Source: CAVSDF01 sp963726715
GTDB lineage: Bacteria > Bacteroidota > Rhodothermia > Rhodothermales > BA12
Length of the DNA: 64,000 nt
Assembly: GCA_963726715.1 (NCBI GenBank)
Contig: CAVSDF010000007.1
Location: 248,001 to 312,000, forward strand
Direction: 5' to 3'
Shown here: in pieces, positions 53,109 through 61,747 of the stretch
Layout of the letters: every line of letters begins with the position of its first letter
Position numbering within the stretch: the stretch's first letter is position 1
The notes under the pieces: model-generated
Databases searched by the model: none
Seen by the model: the letters and a program-made list of their open reading frames with translations, nothing else
What the model was told of the DNA's origin: nothing
Translations under genes and position numbers: made by a program

Positions 53109-53116
53109 ACCTCCTT
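53109..53116 (-). promoter_or_regulatory. Perfect Shine-Dalgarno of speD
   Basis: AAGGAGGT on the minus strand lies five bases before ATG 53103. Nearly all other genes here lack any such site, so speD translation appears specially controlled. GGGT upstream and ACCC downstream of it could pair and mask it. Confidence 0.7.
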
Positions 53117-53128
53117 GATTTGCACCCC

Positions 53129-53271
53129 CCGCGCTGCCACGCGCGGAGAAACATTGTACAGGAATGAGGGCGCGCCATCTGGCATCGCCCCCCCATACAA
53201 CCGCAGTCCCGTGAACAGTGAGGTGGGAGCCTCAAAGAGGAAAGCCGTATCGAGGCTCCCCGTGTTCACGG
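53129..53271 (-). ncRNA. Structured speD leader RNA, candidate riboswitch or attenuator
   Basis: On the minus strand three hairpins precede the speD Shine-Dalgarno. The first (53209-53271) is nested: a 9-bp outer stem CCGTGAACA/TGTTCACGG and an 8-bp inner stem GGAGCCTC/GAGGCTCC, with asymmetric internal loops and an 18-base pyrimidine-rich apical loop. The second (53168-53190) has GGGCG/CGCCC plus GCC/GGC with loop AGAT (read on the plus strand: ATCT). The third (53129-53146) is CCGCGC/GCGCGG. I do not recognise a known riboswitch class; ligand control by SAM or polyamines is only a guess from the gene it precedes. Confidence 0.5.
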
Positions 53272-53622
53272 CCGCTAGCGCTTCACAACCCCCCGTGCCA
53301 CGCGAAGCGGCCGACAGGGCGATTGCGACTAGGCGTTGGTTCGCGCGGTCTGGAAAAGAACACGGATCGTTCCGGGTGGCACCGGTCGGTGTCCGACACA
53401 CACTGCACGGTCGCCGAGGCGGCCGGACAGGACCGCATCCCACGGATTCCCTCCTCCAAAGTTTCCCTCTACAAGTGCCGAGGGGGTGAACCGAACGTGA
53501 AACGACGGATCCGGAAGCGCTGTCAGGCGCTGCGGGGGGGTGGGAGGAGTGTGGATGCCGTGGGTGCGCGGTGCTCACACAGGCTTCAACGAGTCGTCTT
53601 GCATCGCCGTGGCGCGGCGCCG
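53272..53622. other. Gene-free stretch between the speD leader and tRNA-Lys
   Basis: About 350 bp hold no open frame with a family resemblance. This interval should contain the speD promoter (minus) and the tRNA promoter (plus). Small palindromes (GTGTCCGACAC at ~53389) occur, but nothing is decisive. Confidence 0.5.
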
Positions 53623-53630
53623 TACGTTTG
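53623..53630 (+). promoter_or_regulatory. Promoter -7 element of the tRNA operon
   Basis: TACGTTTG is an exact match to the Bacteroidota TAnnTTTG box. A TTG at 53599-53601 stands 21 bases upstream as a -33 element, and tRNA-Lys begins 30 bases downstream. Confidence 0.65.
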
Positions 53631-53660
53631 CGCTCCCTCCCCGGCCAGGGGTCGGCCCTC

Positions 53661-53734
53661 GATCTCGTAGCTCAGTTGGTTAGAGCAGCTGACTTTTAAT
53701 CAGCGGGTCGTAGGTTCGAGTCCTACCGGGATCA
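53661..53734 (+). tRNA. tRNA-Lys (TTT)
   Basis: This 74-nt tRNA has acceptor stem GATCTCG/CGGGATC (one G-T pair) and D-loop GTAGCTCAGTTGGTTAGAGC. The anticodon arm GCTGA-CTTTTAA-TCAGC gives anticodon TTT. The T-arm contains GGTTCGAGTCC. The discriminator is A, and CCA is not encoded. Confidence 0.95.
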
Positions 53735-53752
53735 CCTGTGAGAGAGACACCC

Positions 53753-53836
53753 GCCCGGGTGGTGAAATTGGTAGACACGCCATCTTGAGGGGGTGGTGCT
53801 CGCAAGGGCGTGCTGGTTCAAATCCAGTCCCGGGCA
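53753..53836 (+). tRNA. tRNA-Leu (GAG)
   Basis: This 84-nt class II tRNA has acceptor stem GCCCGGG/CCCGGGC. The anticodon arm CCATC-TTGAGGG-GGTGG gives anticodon GAG. It has a long variable arm (TGCTCGCAAGGGCG) and T-arm GGTTCAAATCC. It is 18 bases after tRNA-Lys, so the two are co-transcribed. Confidence 0.94.
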
Positions 53837-53840
53837 CATG

Positions 53841-53879
53841 ACGAAGCGCCTGCGTTCCCCCCGAACGCAGGCGCTTCGT
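53841..53879 (+). terminator. Terminator of the tRNA operon
   Basis: A perfect 17-bp stem (ACGAAGCGCCTGCGTTC and complement) with a CCCCC loop lies four bases after tRNA-Leu. Confidence 0.8.
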
Positions 53880-53941
53880 CCGTTCACGAGGGGCCACATC
53901 CGCCACGGCTCGCCGGTCCTGCGGCAGCTGCGGACCGCGCC

Positions 53942-54394
53942 TCAGCGCGCTTCGAGGTCGGCGATGAGGGCTTCCATCTCGCCGATCTCGCGGCGCTGGG
54001 CCTCGATGATGCGGTCGGCGAGGGCGCGCACGCGCGGGTCGGAGAGGTCGGCGCGCTCGCTCGTCAGGATGGCGATCGAGTGGTGCGGGATCATCGCCTT
54101 CATCCACGCCACGTCGCCGACGGTCTGCTGGCTCCGCGCGAGCCAGAGGCCGAGCGCGAAGACGACGACGGCGCCTGCCACGATGGCCATGTTGGCGCGG
54201 CGGTTCTCGTACATCGACCCCATGAAGGCGAGCATCACGACCGCCATCGCCGCGCCCATGTAGAGCGCCATGTATGCCTTCGTACTGCTCCACCAGAGGT
54301 GGTCGGCCGCGTAGACGGTCGAATACATCAGCACGAACATGACGAGCGTCGAGGCGCCGATCATGGCGAAAAACCGGGCGTATGAGGTCTTCAT
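53942..54394 (-). CDS. DUF305 family membrane protein
   Basis: This 150-residue protein has three or four hydrophobic segments (ARFFAMIGASTLVMFVLMYS, AYMALYMGAAMAVVMLAFMG, MAIVAGAVVVFALGLWLA) and a C-terminal DUF305 ferritin-like helix pair: WMKAMIPHHSIAILTSERAD and DPRVRALADRIIEAQRREI with EMEALI. DUF305 proteins with this MIPHH motif often accompany copper or heavy-metal resistance genes and may bind metal. No metal-resistance neighbour is present. It lies directly upstream of the histidine kinase end, on the same strand. Confidence 0.8.
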   Translation of the reverse strand: MKTSYARFFAMIGASTLVMFVLMYSTVYAADHLWWSSTKAYMALYMGAAMAVVMLAFMGSMYENRRANMAIVAGAVVVFALGLWLARSQQTVGDVAWMKAMIPHHSIAILTSERADLSDPRVRALADRIIEAQRREIGEMEALIADLEAR

Positions 54395-54427
54395 CGAATG
54401 GACGGATGGATGGAGAGGCGGGCGGCG

Positions 54428-56465
54428 CTACGCCGCCTGCGGGAGTGTGACGACGAACGTCGTGCCTTCGCCTGGCGCGCTCTCGACGGCGATGGTGCCG
54501 CCGTGGCGGTCGACGATCCGGCGCACGATGGCGAGGCCCATGCCGGTGCCGTCGTAGGCGTCGCGCGTGTGGAGGCGCTGGAAGGGCGCGAAGATGCGCT
54601 CGGCGTAGCGGGCCTCGAAGCCGATGCCGTTGTCGGAGACGGTGATCCGCACCTCGCCACCTCGCTGCTCGGCATCGATGCGGACGACCGGCGCGGCGCC
54701 CTCGCGGTGGAACTTGAGGGCGTTGCCGACGAGGTTCTGCACCAGCTGCCGCATCTGCACCGGGTCGGCGGCGACCGTCGGGAGCCTCCCGCTGCTCACC
54801 ACGGTGCCGCCGGTTTCGGCGATGCGCACCTCGAGGTCGGCGAGCACGTCGGCGAGGGTGTCGTGGAGGTCGACGGGCACGAAGGCGCTGGCCTTGGTCG
54901 TGACGCGGGCGAAGGCGAGCAGGTCGGAGATGAGGCGGCTCATCCGCGCGGCCGAGTCGCGGACGCGGTCGAGGTAGGCGGTGGCGCCGCCGGGGAGATC
55001 GAAGTCGGTGTCGATGAGGCTGGCGAAGGCCTGAATCTTGCGCAGTGGCTCCTGCAGGTCGTGCGAGGCGACGAAGGCGAAGTCCTGCAACTCGCGGTTG
55101 CGGATGTCGAGGTCGCGGTTCGTGCGGGCGAGCTCGGCCGTGCGGGCCTCGACGCGGGCTTCGAGGGCGTCGTTGGCGATGCGGAGCGCGGCCTCGGCGT
55201 CGCGGGCCTGCCGGTAGAGGGCGGCGTTGTCGGCGGCGATGCCTGCGCGGGTGGCGAACTCCTCGGCGAAGCGCAGGTCGCTCTCGTCGTAGTGGCGGCT
55301 GCCGTGGGTGGCGATGAGGATGATGGCGCCGATGGTGGCCGTGCGCGTGCGCAGCGGCACGATGATGACCGACGTCATGTCGAGCGTGCGCAGGATGTCG
55401 CGGTGGCGGTCGTCGCGCGCGGCGGCGTCGAGCATCTCGGGCGTGATGTCGCTCGCGAGCACGGAGGTGCCGCTGGCGATGACCTCGGCGGCGCCGCCGG
55501 GTTCGTCGAGGCGGGCGGGGTAGTCGGTCTCCAACTCACGTCCCCACGCGACCATCTCGGGGTCCACGTGGGCCGTCGCCACCGAGCGGATGTGGTCGCC
55601 GTCGGCGATCTGCACGGCGCACCAGTCGGCGAGCGTCGGCACCATGAGGTCGGTGACCTGCTGGAGCGTCTTCTCGTAGTCGAGCGAGGCGGCGAGGAGG
55701 TCGGAGGCGCGGGCGAGGAAGTCGCGCTGGCGCTCGCCGGTCCATCGCTGGTGGATGTCGGTGCACGAGCCGGTGAGGCCCTCGAAGGTGCCGTCGGCGG
55801 CGAAGCGCAGGCTTGCGCGCAGGAGCATCCAGCGGTAGTCGCCGTCGTGGCGGCGCAGGCGGTACTCGATCTCGAACGCCTCGCCCGTGTGCGCGGCGCC
55901 GTCGTAGAGGGCGAGCAGGCGGGGGAGGTCGTCCGGGTGAACGCCTCCGCGCCACCCGTCTCCCTTCTCGCCCTCAGGGTCACGCCCGGTGAAGGCGGTC
56001 CAGGCGTGGTTGAAGAAGACGCGCCGCCCGTCGGCGTCCGACATCCAGATGAGCACGGGGGCCGAGTCGGCGGTGGTGCGGAAGCGGGCCTCGCTGCGCA
56101 CGAGGGCGTCTTCGGTGCGTTTCTGCGCGGTGACGTCGCGGAAGAAGATGACGAGGCCGCCCGCGTACGGGTAGGTGCGCACCTCGTACCAGATGCCGCG
56201 CTCGCCGTTGAGGCTCGTCAGGCGCGTCGGCGCGCCGGTCGTGCGCGCCTCCTCGATGGCACGCCGAAAGGGGGCGTCGTAGGGCACCGGGAAAACGTCC
56301 CAGACGTGTCGCCCGACGATGTCGTGCGGCGGCGTGCTGCAGCAGGGCTTCGGCAGCGGGGTTGACGAACGTGTAGGCGAGTGCCGCGTCGAGCACGACG
56401 ACGCCCTCGTCGACGGCGGTCAGCAGATCGGGCGTGAGCCACGGGGGGCACTCGGCGGAGGCCAT
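54428..56465 (-). CDS. PAS/GAF hybrid sensor histidine kinase (frameshift)
   Basis: This soluble two-component kinase has ~678 residues when repaired. The N-terminal PAS (MASAECPPWLTPDLLTAVDEG, then FVNPAAEALLQ) reads in one frame. A one-base change near 56335 leads to VPYDAPFRRAIEEARTTG. A second PAS has PVLIWMSDADGRRVFFNHAW and a PAC stretch EIEYRLRRHDGDYRWM. A GAF domain has DWCAVQIADGDHIRSVA. The H-box is LQDFAFVASHDLQEPLRKIQ with the phosphorylated His, and the ATPase has NLVGNALKFH (N box), VSDNGIGFE (G1) and GTGMGLAIVRRIV (G2). There is no transmembrane segment, so it senses a cytoplasmic signal. No response regulator is adjacent. A TACCTTCG box lies 24 bp upstream. Confidence 0.88.
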
Positions 56466-56489
56466 CGGCGTGGGGGGCGGTTACAGATC

Positions 56490-56497
56490 CGAAGGTA
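56490..56497 (-). promoter_or_regulatory. Candidate -7 element of the histidine kinase gene
   Basis: TACCTTCG on the minus strand lies 24 bp before the ATG. Confidence 0.4.
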
Positions 56498-56653
56498 CGC
56501 GGCGCCGCCGCGGAGCGTGACCGCCGCGCGCCGCAGCGGCGGGTGCCACTGGCGGGCGTCACCGTCTGCAGTGTTGGAGCGAAGCCCCGCCGCGCCCGAC
56601 CTTCCCCGTCTTCCGCTTCTTCGCCTCACCGCGCCGCGTCGGCGCCTCCGCTC

Positions 56654-57412
56654 ATGCTCTCTCCCACGATCGATCTCACCGGGCGCAGCGCCCTCGTCAC
56701 CGGCGGCACGCGCGGCATCGGCCGCGCCGTCGTCGAGGCGCTCGCCGCCGCCGGGGCGCGCGTCGCCTTCACCTACCGCTCGTCCGACGCCGAGGCCGAG
56801 GCGCTCGTCGCGGCGCTCGCCGAGCGCGGCACCGAGGCGTTCGCCGTCAAGGGCGACGCGGGCGACTTCGCGCACGCCGAAGCAACCGTCGCCGATGTGG
56901 CCGCGCGCTGGGGCGGCATCGACATCCTCGTCAACAACGCGGGCATCACCAAGGACAACCTGATGATCCGCATGACCGAGGCCGACTGGGACGCGGTCAT
57001 CGGCACCAACCTCAAGTCCGTCTTCAACTTCTCCAAGGCCGCCTACCGCCCGATGATGAAGCAGCGGCGGGGCCGCATCGTCAACGTGGCGAGTGTCGTC
57101 GGCGTGATGGGCAACGCCGGGCAGACGAACTACGCGGCGGCCAAGGCGGGCATCATCGGCTTCTCGAAGTCGCTCGCCAGAGAACTCGGCAGCCGTGGCG
57201 TGACCGTCAACGTCGTCGCGCCCGGCTTCGTCGAGACCGACATGACGGCGGCGCTCGGCGATGCGGCGCGCACGGCGATGCTCTCCGGCGTGCCCCTCAA
57301 CCGCCCCGCCACGCCCGACGATGTCGCGGGCGCCGTCCTCTTCCTCGCATCCGATCTGGCCGCCTACGTCACCGGCCACGTCCTCCACGTCGATGGCGGG
57401 CTGGCGATGTGA
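56654..57412 (+). CDS. fabG: 3-oxoacyl-[acyl-carrier-protein] reductase
   Basis: This 252-residue classical SDR reduces beta-ketoacyl-ACP with NADPH in fatty acid elongation. It has the cofactor motif SALVTGGTRGIGRAVVEAL, IDILVNNAGITKDNLMIRM and VASVVGVMGNAGQTNYAAAKAG, the last carrying the Ser-Tyr-Lys catalytic set. VNVVAPGFVETDMTAAL and the C-terminal YVTGHVLHVDGGLAM are diagnostic for FabG. It stands alone here, away from other fab genes. A TG-rich tract (GGTTGAGGATTGGGTATGG) follows the stop. Confidence 0.9.
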   Translation: MLSPTIDLTGRSALVTGGTRGIGRAVVEALAAAGARVAFTYRSSDAEAEALVAALAERGTEAFAVKGDAGDFAHAEATVADVAARWGGIDILVNNAGITKDNLMIRMTEADWDAVIGTNLKSVFNFSKAAYRPMMKQRRGRIVNVASVVGVMGNAGQTNYAAAKAGIIGFSKSLARELGSRGVTVNVVAPGFVETDMTAALGDAARTAMLSGVPLNRPATPDDVAGAVLFLASDLAAYVTGHVLHVDGGLAM

Positions 57413-57554
57413 CGCGGTTGAGGATTGGGTATGGAAGATGGGGAACTGGGGATGGGGCGTGGCGCATCCGGGCGCGCGGGTGACGGGCGGAAGCGCGCGG
57501 TGGGCGGCGGACCTGGCGCGATGTTGGGCGGACACGGTTCTCCCCGATCGACCG

Positions 57555-58047
57555 ATGCGCCTTCTCGTCTGCCTCCTGCTTGCCCTCGTCGCCGTCTCGC
57601 CCTCGTCGGCGCAGCAACGCCCGACGACCGAGCAGGCGCTTGCGGTCGGGCTGGCGGCGACGGCGGGGATCGGCCGCCGGGGCGGTCGGTGGCGCGTATC
57701 TCGGCGGTGCGGTGTGCAGCGTCGACGATGGGGCGTGCAGTGGCTTCATCCCCGGACCCGTGGCGGTGGGGTTCATCGCGGGCGGACTCGCCGGGGTGGC
57801 CGTCGGTGCCCGGTACGCGCATCGGCGCGTCGGCGGGACAGGGGCGTGGGCCGACGGCGCGAGCGGCGCAGTGATGGGGCTGCTCGGCGGGGCAGGCGTG
57901 GGGGCGGCCGTGGGGGCGCCGCTGCCGGGGGCCATTGCAGGCGGCGTGGCGGTCGGCGCGTTGCTTTACACGCGTCCGCTGTCGGGACGGCGGGCGTCGT
58001 CGCTCGTCGTGGTGCCGGGGCGCGTCGTGTTCGTGCGGCGCTTCTGA
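57555..58047 (+). CDS. Exported glycine-rich protein of unknown function (frameshift)
   Basis: This ~163-residue protein has a signal peptide (MRLLVCLLLALVAVSPSSAQ). After a one-base change near 57675, GAVGGAYLGGAVCSVDDGAC and a series of small-residue hydrophobic segments follow (VAVGFIAGGLAGVAVGARY, GAVMGLLGGAGVGAAVGAPL, IAGGVAVGALLY). It ends in a basic strand, SLVVVPGRVVFVRRF. Gly-zipper-like helices suggest an envelope-embedded protein. No family is recognised. Confidence 0.55.
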
Positions 58048-58128
58048 ACGGGGGGATAGGACGAGCCGTCGGGCGGCGTCGCGCGGCAAATGCACGGGCA
58101 CGGGTGGAGCCTTGCCCCTCTCGCCGCG

Positions 58129-58136
58129 TACCTTGG
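58129..58136 (+). promoter_or_regulatory. Candidate -7 element of the DEAD-box helicase gene
   Basis: TACCTTGG lies 17 bp before the ATG at 58154. Confidence 0.4.
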
Positions 58137-58153
58137 GCGCACAATTGCATCCG

Positions 58154-61100
58154 ATGTCCAACGACTTTCCGCGCAAGCGCCGCTTCGCCGCGCTCCTCGA
58201 CCTGACCACGCGCGCTCAGGAAACCGCCAAGAACGACGCCGCCGTCGCGTCGCTCTCCTCCGAAGCGACCGCCGAGCCGGCCGCCGACACCGACCTCGCC
58301 GACGCCCCCGAGGCCGTCCGCGAGGCCGTCGCGCGGGCCGGGTGGCCGGGGCTGATGCCGGTGCAGGCGCGCACGATGGCCGCGATGCTCGCGAGCACCG
58401 ACATCATCGTGCAGTCGAAGACCGGCTCCGGCAAAACCGGCGCGTTCCTGCTGCCGCTCTTCGTCACGCTCGACGCCAGCATCGGCGCCCCGCAGGCGCT
58501 CGTGATGACGCCGACGCGCGAGCTCGCCCGGCAGATCCACGAGGAGTTCGGGCGGCTCAGCGGCCCCGACAGCCCGTTCCGCGCCGCGCTCGTCTACGGC
58601 GGCGTCGGCTACGGCGAGCAGGCCGACGCGCTCAAGGCGGGCGCGCAGCTCGTCATCGGCACGCCGGGGCGCGTGCTCGACCTGCTCGAGCGGCGCACGT
58701 TCTCGCTCGACGCCCTCAAGACGCTCGTGCTCGACGAGGCCGACGAGATGCTCTCGATGGGCTTCCTCCCGGCGATGCGCAAGCTGCTCAACTACCTGCC
58801 CGAGCCGCGCCAGAGCACGATGTTCTCGGCGACGATGCCGCCGGGCGTCCGCGCCCTCGCCCGCAGCTTCCTGACCGAGCCGCAGTTCCTCGCCCTCGCG
58901 GGCGGACACGTCAAGGTCGACGCGCTCGAACACCGCTTCTACACGCTCTCGGGCCTCGACCGCGACCGCGCGCTCGTGCGCATCATCGAGCTCGAGAACC
59001 CGGAGTCGGCGATCGTCTTCGCCAACACCAAGCGCGACGTCGAGTACCTCGCCGTCTTCCTGCGCAACTACGGCCACGACGCGGGCGAACTCTCGGGCGA
59101 CCTCAGCCAGACCGCGCGCGAGACGATCATGCAGCGCGTGCGCGAAGGCCGCCTCCGCTTCCTCATCGCCACCGATGTCGCCGCGCGCGGCATCGACATC
59201 TCCGACCTCACGCACGTCATCCAGTACGACGTGCCGCAGGACCCCGAGTACTACGTCCACCGCGCCGGGCGCACCGCGCGGGCGGGCAAGACCGGCACGT
59301 CGATCACCCTTGCGACGCCTGAAACCAAGGCCAAGCTCCTCGCCATTTTCCGCCGCTACGACTTGGACTTCGACGAACGCCCCGTGCCCACCGAGGAGGA
59401 GGTGACCGACCGCGTGCGCGAGCGCCTCACCGTCCTCCTCGAAGACCGCTTCCGCGACACCCGTCGCATGGCCCGCGAGCGCGCCTCGCGCTTCGAAGGC
59501 CTCGCGCAGGAACTCGCCACCGAAGAGCCGCACCTGCTCGCGATGCTCCTCGACGGTCTCTACCACGACAGCCTCCACGCGCTTCCGCAGGCCGACATCA
59601 TCGCCGTCACGAAGAACCGCGCCACCGACAGCCGCTTCGAGGAGGACAAGCCGCGCGGACGCCGCGAGGACAAGCCCCGCCGCGACGACCGTCCGCGCCG
59701 CGAGGACCGCCCGCGCCGCAGCGACGACGAACCGGCCGATGCGCCTGTTTCTGACGATTCGGCCGCCGCCGCCATCCGCGCCGAGCGCCGCGACGACACC
59801 GACGCGCACGACCGCAGCGACGCCTCCGGCGCCGACACGAGCGTCGATTCGGGCGATGCCGCGACCTCCGACGCCACGGGTGAGGACGGCGAAGGCCGCC
59901 GCCGCAAGCGCAGCAAGCGCCGCGGCAAGAGCAAGGGCGGCGCCGCCACGTCCGACGAGACGCGCGACGACGATTCGGACGACACCGCCGCGCCCGATGA
60001 TGCCCGCCCCTCCGACGACCGCGACCGCGACGACGACTCCAACGGCGACGATGCCGACGGTGGCGACGACCGTCCGGACGACGACGCCCCGGCCCCGACC
60101 GCCCCGACCGCCGATGCCGGTTCAGACGCCGACGCCTCCACCGACGACGCACCGCGCTCGCGGGGCCGCCGCGGCGGACGCGGGCGCCGCGGATCGCGCG
60201 GCGACACCGATGCGCCCGACAGCGGCCGTGACGGTGGAGACCTCGCACCCGACGGCGTGACCGACGCCACCGAAGCGGCCGTCGAAGCCGCGCGCGAGGA
60301 AGCCGCCCCCGAGGCGTCGCTCCCCGAGCCACCCGACGGCGAATCGGAGCGGGACGACCGCCGCAGCGACGACCGCGACGACCGCCGCCGCGATGCGCCG
60401 ACCTCCGACGACGACCGAGGCCCGCGCTCTGCGAAGGCCTCCGGGCGGAGCCGCGCGGCGGGACTGCCGTCCGGCCCGTTCAAGATCTCCGATTTGAAGG
60501 CGATGTCGGGCACCACGCTGCGCGCCGTCGCCGCCGATCTCGGCGTGACCGATGCCGAGACGGCGCGCCCCGACGACCTCCTCTTCTCCGTCCTCGAAGC
60601 GCAGGCCGAGCGCGAGAGCGCGAACGCCCGCCTCCGCCCGTCCGAGCGCGCCGAAGCCGCCCGCAGCCGTGGTGGCCGCGGCGGACGGGGCGAAAGCAGC
60701 GGACGTGGGGAGTCGCGCTCGTCGTCGCGCAGCGGCGGACGGGGCGACTCGCGCGGGTCGTCGAAGACGTCGGACAAGCCCGAGAAGAGTGGCGAGCGCA
60801 GCAGCGACAAGGCCGAGCGCCCGTCGTCGCGCTCCGGCCGTCCGCAGCCGACGGACCGCAAGCCAGACGCGCCCCGCGACGCCCGGCCCGAGCGCCCGGC
60901 CCCGGCGCCGCGCACCGCCGAGAGCAGCGACGAGCCGACCGCCTCCAAATCGTCGCGCCGCCGCCGCGGCCGCCGTGGGCGTGGCGCCGACCGCGAGATG
61001 CCCGAGGGCGCCGAGATGGAGACGCCGCTCGTCACGACCGGCGCTGATATGCCGCAGGATGCATCGGACTCCGATGCCCCGCAGTCCCGCGCCGACGACA

Positions 61101-61747
61101 CCGCAGAGGAGGGCGGCGAGACCCGCTCGCGCCGCAGCCGCGGCGGCCGTGGCCGCAAATCGTCCGAGCCGACGGCAGACGCCGCCGAGGGCGGGACGAC
61201 CGACGACGCACGACCGACGACGGACGACGCCGACGGGATGAGCGACGCGCCCGCGCCGAAGTCCCGCTCGCGCCGCACGGCTGCCGCTGAGACGGCAGAC
61301 GACGGACGACGGACGACCGACGACGCTGACGCGCCCGCCGAGCCGAAGCGCCGCAGCCGCGCCAAGGCCGCCGATGAGTCGGACGCATCCACCGAAACGC
61401 CCGCATCCGACGACGCGCCGAAGCCCCGCGCCCGCCGCGCGAAGACCGCGCCGTCGACTGAGGAGGCCCCGACCTCCGATAGCGAGACCTCCGACGACGC
61501 GCCCGCACCGAAGCGCCGCACCCGCGCCAAGGCCGCGACTGCCGAGCCGGACGCCTCCGCCGAAACGCCCGCCTCCGACACCGCCGCGCCCGCGCCGAAG
61601 CCGCGCGCCCGCCGCACGACGAAGGCCGATGCTGCCGAGACGACCGATACCGCCGAAGGCGATGCCGACGCGCTCGCGCCGAAGCGTCGCAGCCGCGCCA
61701 AGGCCACGCCTTCCGCCGCCGACACCGCGCCGACCGACGAGGCGTGA
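58154..61747 (+). CDS. DEAD-box RNA helicase with long disordered tail and Rho_N-like domain
   Basis: This 1197-residue protein has its helicase core at residues ~50-410: GWPGLMPVQARTMAAML (Q region), SKTGSGKT (I), TPTRELARQIHEEF (Ia), GTPGRVLDLLE (Ib), VLDEADEMLSMGF (II), FSATMPPG (III), AIVFANTKRDVEYLAVF (IV), ATDVAARGIDI (V) and HRAGRTARAGKTG (VI). After a CsdA-like helical region (EEPHLLAMLLDGLYHDSL) come ~650 residues of Arg/Asp/Ser/Ala repeats. Inside these, at residues ~773-820, GPFKISDLKAMSGTTLRAVA with LLFSVLEAQAE forms a Rho_N (SAP-like) motif. The tail ends with repeats of APKRRSRAKA and APKPRARR. The role is probably RNA remodelling/decay. The stop overlaps the next start. Confidence 0.88.
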   Translation: MSNDFPRKRRFAALLDLTTRAQETAKNDAAVASLSSEATAEPAADTDLADAPEAVREAVARAGWPGLMPVQARTMAAMLASTDIIVQSKTGSGKTGAFLLPLFVTLDASIGAPQALVMTPTRELARQIHEEFGRLSGPDSPFRAALVYGGVGYGEQADALKAGAQLVIGTPGRVLDLLERRTFSLDALKTLVLDEADEMLSMGFLPAMRKLLNYLPEPRQSTMFSATMPPGVRALARSFLTEPQFLALAGGHVKVDALEHRFYTLSGLDRDRALVRIIELENPESAIVFANTKRDVEYLAVFLRNYGHDAGELSGDLSQTARETIMQRVREGRLRFLIATDVAARGIDISDLTHVIQYDVPQDPEYYVHRAGRTARAGKTGTSITLATPETKAKLLAIFRRYDLDFDERPVPTEEEVTDRVRERLTVLLEDRFRDTRRMARERASRFEGLAQELATEEPHLLAMLLDGLYHDSLHALPQADIIAVTKNRATDSRFEEDKPRGRREDKPRRDDRPRREDRPRRSDDEPADAPVSDDSAAAAIRAERRDDTDAHDRSDASGADTSVDSGDAATSDATGEDGEGRRRKRSKRRGKSKGGAATSDETRDDDSDDTAAPDDARPSDDRDRDDDSNGDDADGGDDRPDDDAPAPTAPTADAGSDADASTDDAPRSRGRRGGRGRRGSRGDTDAPDSGRDGGDLAPDGVTDATEAAVEAAREEAAPEASLPEPPDGESERDDRRSDDRDDRRRDAPTSDDDRGPRSAKASGRSRAAGLPSGPFKISDLKAMSGTTLRAVAADLGVTDAETARPDDLLFSVLEAQAERESANARLRPSERAEAARSRGGRGGRGESSGRGESRSSSRSGGRGDSRGSSKTSDKPEKSGERSSDKAERPSSRSGRPQPTDRKPDAPRDARPERPAPAPRTAESSDEPTASKSSRRRRGRRGRGADREMPEGAEMETPLVTTGADMPQDASDSDAPQSRADDTAEEGGETRSRRSRGGRGRKSSEPTADAAEGGTTDDARPTTDDADGMSDAPAPKSRSRRTAAAETADDGRRTTDDADAPAEPKRRSRAKAADESDASTETPASDDAPKPRARRAKTAPSTEEAPTSDSETSDDAPAPKRRTRAKAATAEPDASAETPASDTAAPAPKPRARRTTKADAAETTDTAEGDADALAPKRRSRAKATPSAADTAPTDEA

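Noticed and set aside
53094..53578. Open frames over the speD-tRNA gap as small genes
   Set aside because: Translations show no family, the codon pattern is not that of the genome, and the region is dominated by RNA hairpins.
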